Positions 1 through 6,966 of a stretch of 9,066 nucleotides of DNA are shown piece after piece. Position numbers and translations under genes: made by a program. The number at the start of each line of letters is the position of its first letter. Position 1 is the stretch's first letter. The stretch is taken from assembly GCA_963978235.1 (NCBI GenBank), contig CAXBQM010000047.1, positions 1 to 9,066 of the forward strand, in the 5' to 3' direction. This stretch comes from UBA7398 sp963978235. GTDB lineage: Bacteria > Actinomycetota > Actinomycetes > Nanopelagicales > Nanopelagicaceae. The notes below the pieces were generated by a model. The model was not told where the DNA came from. It saw only the letters and a program-made list of their open reading frames with translations, and searched no databases.

Positions 1-1
1 T

Positions 2-601
2 GCAATGATTCGTCTTCCATTCAGTGGTATTAAAGGACAGCCTGGCAGCAAGCCAGTTATCGTACAGGTTCCATGCATGGAAATGTACAATGAAACTTGT
101 CCAATTCTTACAGAAGTTCGTACATGGTTTAAGGATAAGAGCCTTGAAGACATGGGTCGTAAGTATTGGAAGAAGCGCAGTTATCTATTCCAGGGCTTTG
201 TTCGCGAATCTCCAATGAGCGAAGATAATGTTCCTGAAAACCCAGTTCGCAGGTTCGTTGTATCTCCAAGCATCTATCCTGTGATCACCGCAGTGTTGAA
301 GGACACTGAGGTAGAGGAACTGCCTACTGACTTCGATCGTGGTTTGGATTTCTCCATTACCAAGACCACGAAGGGTCAGTATGCAGACTACAGCACTAGC
401 AAGTGGGCCCGTAAGGAAAGTGCGCTGACAGCTTCTGAACGAGCTGCAATCGACGCACACGGCTTGTTTAATCTCAAGGACTTCCTACCCAAGAAGCCAG
501 GAGATACTGAACTCCGCATCATTAAGGAAATGTTTGAAGCAAGCGTTGACGGCCAGGCGTATGATCCTGAAAAGTGGGGAGCATATTACAAACCCCGCGG
601 T
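2..601 (+). other. T4-type phage ssDNA-binding protein (gp32-like) segment, lacking its N-terminus
   Basis: About 200 codons match the layout of T4 gp32, the protein that coats single-stranded DNA at phage replication forks. An IRLPF-like strand comes first (T4 has VIRFLP). A C-x7-C-P stretch follows at residues 24-33, where T4 has its zinc-binding CSSTHGDYDSCPVC; the last zinc Cys is Leu35 here, so zinc binding is doubtful. Next comes a basic/aromatic stretch (YWKKRSYLFQGFV), then GLDFSITKTTKGQYADYSTSKW, which lines up with T4 [22 protein letters not shown]. The segment ends in a helix (ELRIIKEMFEASVDG) and YYKPRG. The T4 comparison is from memory, not a search. Lys codons are 16 AAG to 2 AAA and Gln codons are all CAG, opposite to the E2 part. 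The gp32 N-terminal region that binds neighbouring gp32 subunits lies outside the window. A distantly related phage ssDNA-binding protein outside the T4 group is possible. Confidence 0.72.
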
Positions 602-1684
602 ATTCAGGTAGCATCTGCACCTGCTGCACCTGCGCCAGCTCCAGTTGCGCCAGTTGTTGCCGCTCCCGTTGTTGCCGCTCCCGTTGTTGCCGCTCCCGTT
701 GCGGCTGCACCTGTAGTTGCGCCACCGGCTCCCCAGAAAACTTCGTTATTACAAGACACTTACGTAACCCCGATTGTTCGAAAACTTGCCGCAGAAGCTG
801 GAGTCGATCTCAACACAGTGAAAGGCACTGGCGTCGGCGGACGAATTCGCAAAGAAGATATTGTGGCAGCAGCGCCAAAGCCAGTTGCCGCCCAAGCGTC
901 TACTCAAATTTCTGCAACACCGGCTGCCACTGCACAAGCCCCACAAAAACCAGTTGTGGCATCACCGCTTCGCGGAACAACGGTAAAGATGTCACGCTTG
1001 CGTAAAGTTATTGCCGCGCGCATGGTGGAATCACTACAAGTAAGCGCACAACTCACAACCGTTGTTGAAGTAGATATCACAAAGATTGCGCGGTTACGCG
1101 ATAAAGCAAAAGCTAATTTTGAAGCCCGCGAAGGTGTCAAACTTTCATTCTTGCCATTTTTTGCAGTTGCTGTCTGTGAAGCGCTGAAACAACATCCAGT
1201 AGTCAACGCTTCGCTTGAAGACGATTCAATTACCTATCATGGCGCTGAACATCTTGGAATTGCAGTAGATACCGAACGCGGCTTACTAGTCCCTGTTATC
1301 TTCGATGCTGGTGATCTCAACATGGGTGGCGTGGCGCGAAAGATTGCCGATGTAGCCGCTCGTACTCGCGAGAATAAAATTCTTCCTAATGAATTAGGTG
1401 GTGGCACATTTACTATTACCAATACCGGAAGTCGCGGTGCGCTCTTTGATACTCCAATTATCAATCAACCACAGGTTGCTATTTTGGGAATTGGTTCAGT
1501 AGTTAAACGTCCCATGGTTGTTAAAGGTGCAGATGGTGGTGAAACGATTGCCATTCGTTCCATGGTCTATCTCGCGCTTTCTTACGATCATCGCATCGTT
1601 GATGGCGCAGATGCAGCGCGATTCCTGACAACACTTAAAGAACGACTTGAAGAAGGTCGTTTTGAATCGGATCTAGGACTTTAG
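2..1684 (+). CDS. sucB: Phage gp32-like segment fused in frame to 2-oxoacid dehydrogenase E2 (acyltransferase); 5'-partial, probable chimera
   Basis: The right part is the acyltransferase core of a pyruvate/2-oxoglutarate dehydrogenase complex, which transfers an acyl group from lipoyl-lysine to CoA in the cytoplasm. Counting from the ATG at 5, residues 1-199 look like phage ssDNA-binding protein, ~200-250 are an Ala/Pro/Val linker, ~252-287 a peripheral-subunit-binding domain (GTGVGGRIRKEDI), and ~328-559 the catalytic domain with active-site DHRIVDG at 528-534 (His529, Asp533). The N-terminal lipoyl domain normal for E2 is missing. The frame is open to the left edge and the ATG at 5 sits inside a conserved stretch (A-M-I-R-L-P-F), so it is probably not a start. 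Actinobacterial E2s of this type are often named SucB, but the M. tuberculosis counterpart (DlaT) serves pyruvate dehydrogenase, so the substrate is unsettled. The stop overlaps the next gene by one base. The E2 call is firm; treating the whole frame as one real protein is not. Confidence 0.85.
   Translation, partial: AMIRLPFSGIKGQPGSKPVIVQVPCMEMYNETCPILTEVRTWFKDKSLEDMGRKYWKKRSYLFQGFVRESPMSEDNVPENPVRRFVVSPSIYPVITAVLKDTEVEELPTDFDRGLDFSITKTTKGQYADYSTSKWARKESALTASERAAIDAHGLFNLKDFLPKKPGDTELRIIKEMFEASVDGQAYDPEKWGAYYKPRGIQVASAPAAPAPAPVAPVVAAPVVAAPVVAAPVAAAPVVAPPAPQKTSLLQDTYVTPIVRKLAAEAGVDLNTVKGTGVGGRIRKEDIVAAAPKPVAAQASTQISATPAATAQAPQKPVVASPLRGTTVKMSRLRKVIAARMVESLQVSAQLTTVVEVDITKIARLRDKAKANFEAREGVKLSFLPFFAVAVCEALKQHPVVNASLEDDSITYHGAEHLGIAVDTERGLLVPVIFDAGDLNMGGVARKIADVAARTRENKILPNELGGGTFTITNTGSRGALFDTPIINQPQVAILGIGSVVKRPMVVKGADGGETIAIRSMVYLALSYDHRIVDGADAARFLTTLKERLEEGRFESDLGL
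653..697 (+). repeat. Three perfect tandem copies of a 15-bp unit encoding VVAAP
   Basis: The unit GTTGTTGCCGCTCCC occurs at 653-667, 668-682 and 683-697 without mismatch, giving VVAAP three times. It sits in a longer Ala/Pro/Val-rich stretch (about 608-735) typical of the flexible linkers between E2 domains. The unit is three codons of Ala/Pro/Val type repeated in frame, so copy number can change without a frameshift. It also lies exactly in the interval where codon choice changes from phage-like to host-like, which makes it a candidate site for a false assembly join or for recombination. Confidence 0.9.
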
Positions 1685-1686
1685 TG
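1675..1686 (+). promoter_or_regulatory. Ribosome binding site and TAGTG stop/start overlap that fix the epimerase start
   Basis: AGGA at 1675-1678 lies 5 bases before a GTG at 1684-1686. The TAG stop of the E2 gene (1682-1684) shares its last base with this GTG. The arrangement supports GTG as the start and implies translational coupling of the two genes. Confidence 0.65.
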
Positions 1687-2571
1687 TCTCTTCCGCAGCG
1701 CATCGCGGTTACTGGCGCATCCGGGCTCATTGGCACGGCACTTGTTGGGCATCTCAAATCAGAAGGCCACACCGTGCAACGTTTTGTACGACGTCCAGTT
1801 GTTGCACCTGATGAAATTCAGTGGGATCCCACAACCGGTTTTGTAGACCTTGCACCATTAGAAGGCGTTGATGCGGTCATTCATCTTGCTGGCGCAGGTG
1901 TCGGTGATAAACGATGGAGCGCTAAATACCGCGCAACAATTCTCAATTCGCGTTTACTTGGAACAACTGCGATCGCACAAGCGGTTGCCAAAGTTCAACC
2001 ACAAGTTTTTATCTCTGCGAGCGCAATCGGTTGGTATGGCGAAACTGGTAATCGCGCAGTAGTCGAGAGCGATCGCGCTGGTGACGATTTTCTCGCAGCA
2101 GTCTGTCGCGAATGGGAAGCTGCTGCCGAATTAGCCGGCGATGTTCGAACCGTGAAAATAAGAACTGGTCTCGTTCTCGATCCAACCGGCGGTGCGCTCG
2201 GTCGAATGTTGCCGCTTTTCAAATTTGGTTTAGGTGGCAGGTTAGGCAATGGAAAACAATGGTGGTCGTGGATAACTCTGCACGACCAATTGCGCGCTAT
2301 TGATTTTCTCTTAAGTAAGAAAGTTGAAGGACCAGTAAATTTAACAGCGCCTAATCCGGCTACAAATTTAGAATTTACCGCCGCACTCGCGCGCGCACTT
2401 CATAGACCAGCGCTCTTTCCCGCACCTGCCTTCGCGCTCAAATTAGCGCTCGGTGGATTTAGTACTGAGATTCTTGGTTCGAAGAAAGTGATGCCAGAAA
2501 AATTGCTTGCATCTGGATTCGAGTTTGATTATCCGCATTTACTACCTGCACTGGAAGAACTCGTCGATTAA
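1684..2571 (+). CDS. TIGR01777 family epimerase-like NAD(P)-binding protein
   Basis: This is a 295-residue member of the extended short-chain dehydrogenase group called TIGR01777 (YfcH-like), whose substrate is not known. The Rossmann nucleotide-binding motif is TGASGLIG at residues 10-17. A VIHLAGAGVGDKRW stretch follows, and then SASAIGWYG at 111-119, the family's version of the SDR active-site region. The C-terminal ~50 residues (from about ALHRPALFPAPAFALKLALG) match the DUF1731 tail normal for this family, so the protein looks complete. The GTG start overlaps the E2 stop by one base and has an AGGA site in front. The same gene sits between dlaT and lipB in M. tuberculosis (Rv2216), suggesting but not proving a link to lipoate-dependent metabolism. 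Its end overlaps the convergent FAD oxidoreductase gene by 4 bases. Confidence 0.9.
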   Translation: MSLPQRIAVTGASGLIGTALVGHLKSEGHTVQRFVRRPVVAPDEIQWDPTTGFVDLAPLEGVDAVIHLAGAGVGDKRWSAKYRATILNSRLLGTTAIAQAVAKVQPQVFISASAIGWYGETGNRAVVESDRAGDDFLAAVCREWEAAAELAGDVRTVKIRTGLVLDPTGGALGRMLPLFKFGLGGRLGNGKQWWSWITLHDQLRAIDFLLSKKVEGPVNLTAPNPATNLEFTAALARALHRPALFPAPAFALKLALGGFSTEILGSKKVMPEKLLASGFEFDYPHLLPALEELVD

Positions 2572-3710
2572 TTAATAAGTTCGGCTGCGCGGCGTCCGGA
2601 ATACATAGCGCCTTGTTGTGAAGGTAAACCACGATGATCGCCCACCACAAAAAGGTTGGGTTTGACCTGAACACTTTGCTCAGATGCCTGACCTACTTCA
2701 TGACGTGGCAGTGATTGCTTCAACTCATATTTACTCACCAAATCCCACGATTGCGTGGAAACTTTCCAAAGCTGTGCGAGATGTCTGCGAACTTCTGATT
2801 CGGAGGCAGGAGTGATCGTCGTGCTTGAAATCAAAGTTTTTCCACCCGGTGAGTAATACGGTGAGAGGTTTGAGATTGCAATGCTATTAATGACTGGCCC
2901 TGAGTTCTTCATATCAATCCGAAGTCGTTGTGAGGTGATCTCGCCTTCATCAAGTGCGTGATACCAGGTTGTTGATTGGTTCATTCGCGGCGCTTGTGGT
3001 GAACCGAGAAGTTGCGCCGCTGTTACCGGATCAGTTGCCACGATGATGCAATCGCCAGAAACTTTTCCTTTCTTCGTTCGCACAAAACCATCATGAAGAG
3101 ATTCGACCGGTGTAGAGAGTTGAATATCGTGAAGTGGTAGCGCCAGATTTCGCGCAAACTCCCCCACTCCCATAGCAGGAATTCCCGGCGAACTTCGAAT
3201 AAAACTTCTCACCAGCTCTTTAGTCGCGCGATTACTGACGTTTTTGGGATCCGTAAGGAGAACGCCAGTAAGAAATGGTTTGAGTACTTGTCTGTACAAG
3301 TCGCCAGCGCCAATGGAGAGAAACGCTGCTTCGGCTGAACTCTCATCTGCCGAACTTAAATACTTTGTAAGCGATACTTTATTTCTTAAACTTCCCAATC
3401 GTGGATTGACCGCGCTCCACATATTCGGAGCCGCTTTAATTACCGTTTTTTCAGCAACGAGATCGATTGCTCGAGGTAACGGCAGAAAATCCAACCGCTT
3501 CAATAAATTACTTTTAACTACTTCGGGATAGCGCGGATTGATTACTTGAAAGCCGCGATCACACCGAAACCCATCGATGAGATCAGTGGCAACTCTGCCA
3601 CCTACTCGATCACTACTTTCGAGGATAGTGACGTGATGGCCTTTCTCACTCAACACTCGTCCTGCGGTCAGCCCCGCTAAACCTGCACCAACGATGATGA
3701 CTTTCTTCAT
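2568..3710 (-). CDS. FAD-dependent oxidoreductase, amine oxidase/protoporphyrinogen oxidase-like
   Basis: This 380-residue flavoprotein belongs to the amine oxidase/phytoene desaturase superfamily. The N-terminus has the dinucleotide-binding motif VGAGLAGL at residues 7-14, then the acidic residue that binds FAD ribose (Glu31) and the DRVGGR motif at 34-39. The C-terminus has the second FAD contact, VVGD at 355-358, followed by SQQGAMYSGRRAAELI, which closes the FAD domain as in this family. The middle part is the variable substrate domain, so the substrate cannot be read. The protein is shorter than carotenoid desaturases (about 490-520) or HemG/HemY-type oxidases (about 450-480), and I would not assign it to heme or carotenoid synthesis. 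It is cytoplasmic or membrane-associated, with no signal peptide. Its ATG overlaps the TGA of the upstream Gfo/Idh/MocA gene (ATGA), so it is the last gene of a coupled minus-strand operon. Confidence 0.85.
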   Translation of the reverse strand: MKKVIIVGAGLAGLTAGRVLSEKGHHVTILESSDRVGGRVATDLIDGFRCDRGFQVINPRYPEVVKSNLLKRLDFLPLPRAIDLVAEKTVIKAAPNMWSAVNPRLGSLRNKVSLTKYLSSADESSAEAAFLSIGAGDLYRQVLKPFLTGVLLTDPKNVSNRATKELVRSFIRSSPGIPAMGVGEFARNLALPLHDIQLSTPVESLHDGFVRTKKGKVSGDCIIVATDPVTAAQLLGSPQAPRMNQSTTWYHALDEGEITSQRLRIDMKNSGPVINSIAISNLSPYYSPGGKTLISSTTITPASESEVRRHLAQLWKVSTQSWDLVSKYELKQSLPRHEVGQASEQSVQVKPNLFVVGDHRGLPSQQGAMYSGRRAAELIN

Positions 3711-4714
3711 CGCACCGATTCTTCGCGGGCTTGATCCATGATCAGAGCAACCGATCGGATGAAATCTTGTGAAATTGGAAATTCGCTGCCAAGTTCAAGC
3801 GCAATGTGAACTTTTTCGTAGAAAGTTCCGTAATTTCCGGGAACGCCTTGATAACTCATCACATGATCACCTTGATGCAGGAACGCTGGTGAGATGGTGT
3901 CATCGTCCCACGTGCCATTGAGTGGGTGTTTGCCAAGTCTTAAGAGCGCTTCTTGTTTATCGACATCATGAACGATTAGCGATCCTTGATCTCCGGAAAC
4001 TCTAAAGCGTGGCCCTGGAGCGCCAATAATTGAACTCACTGCAAGATACGAATCAACTCCTGATTCATGGCGTAATACCAGAACTACATCGTCATCAACT
4101 TCACCGCGAATCGAGCGCACTGATGAATAGACTAATTCAGCAGGTCCAAACCAATCGAGCGCAGTAGAAATTAAATGCGGCTGTAAATCCAAAAGTAATC
4201 CGCCACCATCTTCAGCCGGCGTATTTTCTCGCCACGACTGCGGATTGCGTTGTGGACGGAATCGCTCGTATCGAGAATCCATCCTAAATACATTTCCTAA
4301 AATTCCTTCGCCGAGTGCTTTCTTAAGCGTGAGCGAATCGCTATCCCATATTCGATTAAAGAATGTTGTCACTTCCACATCGTTTGCATCAGCCGCGTCG
4401 AATATTTCATCAACTTCGTCGAGTGATAACGCAGTCGGTTTATCAACGACAACTGGAATACCCGCCTCTAACCCGGCAATCGCATGATCTGCATGAGCAT
4501 CGTTATGAGTAGCAACGACAAGTAAATCGAGATCTTCATCGACTAATTCTTCAATGGAGAGAACGACGGCAGATTGCGGAAAATCTTCTCGAGCCAGCGA
4601 ACGTCGCTCTTCATTGCTGGTCATGATTGCAGCAACCTCAAAACCTGCGCCTTTGAGCAGGTTTGAATGAAAGGTTCTGCCAGCTAAACCGTAACCAGCA
4701 ATTCCAACTCTCAT
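3707..4714 (-). CDS. Gfo/Idh/MocA family oxidoreductase
   Basis: This is a 335-residue NAD(P)-dependent dehydrogenase of the glucose-fructose oxidoreductase/inositol dehydrogenase family, which oxidises or reduces sugars, cyclitols and related compounds. The N-terminal Rossmann fold opens with GYGLAG at residues 7-12. VVVDKPTAL at 88-96 carries the family Lys (Lys92) that is usually EKP and here DKP. The C-terminal half has the catalytic-type D-x3-H pair at Asp176 and His180 (LLDLQPHLI), after a GGGLLLDL turn. Length and motif order are normal and nothing appears missing. The substrate cannot be predicted from sequence alone. The gene starts 12 bases after the MMPL transporter gene ends and overlaps the FAD enzyme by 4 bases, so the three are probably co-transcribed. 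A trans-acting role in modifying a transported glycolipid would be speculation. Confidence 0.92.
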   Translation of the reverse strand: MRVGIAGYGLAGRTFHSNLLKGAGFEVAAIMTSNEERRSLAREDFPQSAVVLSIEELVDEDLDLLVVATHNDAHADHAIAGLEAGIPVVVDKPTALSLDEVDEIFDAADANDVEVTTFFNRIWDSDSLTLKKALGEGILGNVFRMDSRYERFRPQRNPQSWRENTPAEDGGGLLLDLQPHLISTALDWFGPAELVYSSVRSIRGEVDDDVVLVLRHESGVDSYLAVSSIIGAPGPRFRVSGDQGSLIVHDVDKQEALLRLGKHPLNGTWDDDTISPAFLHQGDHVMSYQGVPGNYGTFYEKVHIALELGSEFPISQDFIRSVALIMDQAREESVR

Positions 4715-4726
4715 ATCTGGCTCGAA

Positions 4727-6910
4727 TTACTTGTTTACTGGTTCGAGATCTTTTCGTTCATGCTGAAGTTTTGATGGCCACCAGACTTTTGGTCCGAGGA
4801 GATGGACGATGGATGGCACAAGCAATGACCGCACGACAATGGTGTCGAGTAGAACTCCAAACGCCACCGCAAAACCTAATTCAGCCAAGAAGACCAACGG
4901 GAGAACTCCGAGAACGGCGAATGTTGCTGCGAGCACAATTCCGGCAGAGGTAATAACACCGCCAGTAACGGTAAGTCCGCGAATAACGCCGCGACGAGTA
5001 CCCATCTTGAGCGTCTCTTCACGTACTCGAGTCATCAGGAAGATGTTGTAATCAATACCCAACGCGACAAGGAATACGAAGGCAAAGAGTGGGAAGGAAG
5101 TATCTGTGCCAGGGAAATCAAAGATATGGGTGAAGACGAGGTAACAGACGCCTAACGTAGCCATAAATGAGAGCACAACAGTTATGAGCAAGATAACTGA
5201 AGCAAGAATGCTGCGTAACAATAAACCTAAAATGACGGCGATAATCAGCAGCACAATTGGAATGATTAATCGGTTGTCATGTCGGGATGCCACATCAACG
5301 TCGTAATTAATAGCACCGCCACCACCAACCAATATCTCGCTATCAATAGCGTGGACTGCATCTCGTATTACTGGCGTGAGATTTCGACCTTCTACTGAAT
5401 CGGCAGGAACTTTGAGCGTTGCATTTAACAGCACTTGCCCATCAACAACTTTCACTGGAGGTAATGGTTGACCGGGAACAACTGGGCCGGCATAAGTAGG
5501 AGCCACCGCAGAAACGCCAGTTGTTGCTAAGAGTTTTGCCGTGACGACTTGTACATCTTTCTCTTTCACGATGATCTCAACTGGCGAGCCTTCACCACCT
5601 GGAAAATGTTCAAGTAACTTCTCTTGGCCCACTACAGAATCTGCAGTGCCAGTAAATGATTCAGTGGTGGAAATGCCATCAGACTTAAGTTGGAATGAGA
5701 ATGCGGCAAGTACAACAAGTAAGACCGCAGTTATCCACGCAGTCGGTCGTGGATGCTTATCGACGGTTGTTCCCACTTTGGCCCAGAAGCCTTTGAGTTG
5801 GGCATTTTCATCATCAAATTTCGGAATTTTTGGCCAGAAAATCCATCGTCCAAAAATCACAAGTAGCGCAGGTAAGAAGGTCAATACTGTGATCATTGCT
5901 GATGCAATTCCAATGGCACCAACCGGGCCTAAGCCTCGGTTGCTCGAAAGTTCACTCAATAACAGAACGAGTAGACCGGCAATAACAGTACTTCCCGAAG
6001 CAATAATGGGTTCAATCACGCCGCGAAGTGCAATTCCCATTGATTCAAATCGCGAGCCATGATGATGGAGTTCTTCGCGATAGCGAGAGATTAATAGCAA
6101 GGCATAGTCAGTAGCCGCACCGAGAACTAGCACCGAGAGAATTCCCTGCGACTGGCCGCTGAGATCAATGAGGTTGGCTTTTGCTAAGAAATAAATAATT
6201 GTGCCAGCAAGTGATAGCGCGGTAACCGCAGTGAAAAGAGGCAGGATCCAAAGTATTGGTGATCGATATACGACAATCAAAATGATCGAAACGACGCCAA
6301 GTGTGGTGAGCAGTAAGGTCGAATCAATTGAACCAAAAGCGCCAAAGAGATCAGCGAGAATTCCACCAAATCCAGTCACGTGCGTTTCAAAATTTAGCGA
6401 GGCAAGATTCTTCGCCATATCTTCGCGGACAAACTTAATGACCTGCGGCAATGCCGGCTTGTCATCAATCGTCGACGTGGCAACTTTATCGATCAGCGCG
6501 ATATTGCCAAGAATTGCTTTTCCATCTTGAGATGGGAAGACCGCAATCGAAGAACCAGGCAAGATGAACTCGCTCAGTTTTTTACCGGTTCCGGTGATCT
6601 CTTGATTGGGAAGAGTCTGAACATATTGATTAACCGCGGCTAACTTTGCGCCATCAACTTCGCCGACAAAGAGCAAGAGGGTTGGCAATTGATTGAGCGC
6701 ACCTGATGAGAATTTCACGGCGATCTTATTTGCCAGAGTTGATTCGGCATTAGCCGGTAAGAATGCTGAGTTATCGTTCTCTTGAACCGAGCTCAACTTG
6801 CCGAAAGTCGGACCGGCCACACCGCTGATTCCCAACCACGCAACAATGGCGATAATCGCTATCCAGAGGGGTTTTCGGGCGGTTTTCACTTTCGTATCAG
6901 TTGAAGTCAT
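4727..6910 (-). CDS. MMPL/RND-family membrane transporter
   Basis: This 727-residue inner-membrane protein has the two-fold RND layout: one membrane helix (~14-33), a first extracytoplasmic domain (~34-190), a helix bundle (~196-355), a cytoplasmic stretch, helix ~390-407, a second extracytoplasmic domain (~410-545) and a second bundle (~547-705). Each bundle carries the Asp-Tyr pair that MMPL proteins such as MmpL3 use for proton relay: GAATDYALL (Asp268, Tyr269) and ALGIDYNIFL (Asp620, Tyr621). The family exports lipids, drugs or siderophores using the proton gradient; the cargo here is unknown. Family members vary widely in size; at 727 residues this one is of the compact type without long C-terminal tails. 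The ATG at 6910 has no clear ribosome binding site but a -10-like TATCCT lies 6 bases ahead, so the transcript may be leaderless. It is the first gene of the minus-strand operon and is divergent from lipB. Confidence 0.93.
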   Translation of the reverse strand: MTSTDTKVKTARKPLWIAIIAIVAWLGISGVAGPTFGKLSSVQENDNSAFLPANAESTLANKIAVKFSSGALNQLPTLLLFVGEVDGAKLAAVNQYVQTLPNQEITGTGKKLSEFILPGSSIAVFPSQDGKAILGNIALIDKVATSTIDDKPALPQVIKFVREDMAKNLASLNFETHVTGFGGILADLFGAFGSIDSTLLLTTLGVVSIILIVVYRSPILWILPLFTAVTALSLAGTIIYFLAKANLIDLSGQSQGILSVLVLGAATDYALLLISRYREELHHHGSRFESMGIALRGVIEPIIASGSTVIAGLLVLLLSELSSNRGLGPVGAIGIASAMITVLTFLPALLVIFGRWIFWPKIPKFDDENAQLKGFWAKVGTTVDKHPRPTAWITAVLLVVLAAFSFQLKSDGISTTESFTGTADSVVGQEKLLEHFPGGEGSPVEIIVKEKDVQVVTAKLLATTGVSAVAPTYAGPVVPGQPLPPVKVVDGQVLLNATLKVPADSVEGRNLTPVIRDAVHAIDSEILVGGGGAINYDVDVASRHDNRLIIPIVLLIIAVILGLLLRSILASVILLITVVLSFMATLGVCYLVFTHIFDFPGTDTSFPLFAFVFLVALGIDYNIFLMTRVREETLKMGTRRGVIRGLTVTGGVITSAGIVLAATFAVLGVLPLVFLAELGFAVAFGVLLDTIVVRSLLVPSIVHLLGPKVWWPSKLQHERKDLEPVNK

Positions 6911-6916
6911 GCGGTG

Positions 6917-6922
6917 AGGATA
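6917..6922 (-). promoter_or_regulatory. Possible -10 element for a leaderless MMPL transcript
   Basis: On the minus strand TATCCT ends 6 bases before the transporter ATG. That spacing would put the transcription start at or next to the start codon, as in leaderless actinobacterial genes. No convincing -35 hexamer is visible (the place is GCGAAA), so this is weak. Confidence 0.3.
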
Positions 6923-6930
6923 CCGGTGAT

Positions 6931-6959
6931 ATGACTGGCTTTCGCGTTGAAAGTAGGCT
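6931..6959 (+). promoter_or_regulatory. Possible lipB promoter (ATGACT - 17 bp - TAGGCT)
   Basis: ATGACT at 6931-6936 matches four central bases of the -35 consensus TTGACA. TAGGCT at 6954-6959 fits the actinobacterial -10 pattern TAnnnT. The spacer is the ideal 17 bp. TAGGCT ends 7 bases before the ATG at 6967, so transcription would begin at the start codon and the mRNA would be leaderless. It lies in the only real intergenic gap of the window, between two divergent operons. This is pattern matching by eye. Confidence 0.4.
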
Positions 6960-6966
6960 TAGCGCC

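Noticed and set aside
653..697. Tandem 15-bp repeat as a CRISPR or regulatory iteron array
   Set aside because: The copies are directly adjacent without spacers, in frame, and encode VVAAP, which fits a domain linker.
522..1005. Long open frames on both strands across the Ala/Pro linker, with Cys/Ser-rich or Gln/Arg-rich products
   Set aside because: They are low-complexity readings of the GC-rich linker and repeat in wrong frames; the forward frame continues into a clearly recognisable E2.
2..1684. A genuine phage-encoded auxiliary metabolic gene (phage carrying host E2)
   Set aside because: The genes downstream are ordinary actinobacterial chromosome in conserved order with no phage genes, so the phage part is limited to the first ~600 bases; an artefactual or recombinational join explains this better.
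2540..2620. A bidirectional terminator hairpin between the convergent genes
   Set aside because: No clear inverted repeat followed by a T-run was found on either strand; the two coding regions overlap there.
5541..6530. Plus-strand open frames opposite the transporter gene (173 and 109 codons)
   Set aside because: Ser/Thr/Pro/Ile-rich products typical of the antisense of a membrane-protein gene; the minus-strand frame has clear MMPL motifs throughout.
6901..6966. TTG at 6901 as the lipB start
   Set aside because: It would overlap the divergent transporter start and add 22 residues absent from the family; the ATG at 6967 gives the usual LipB N-terminus. The ATG at 6931 remains possible.
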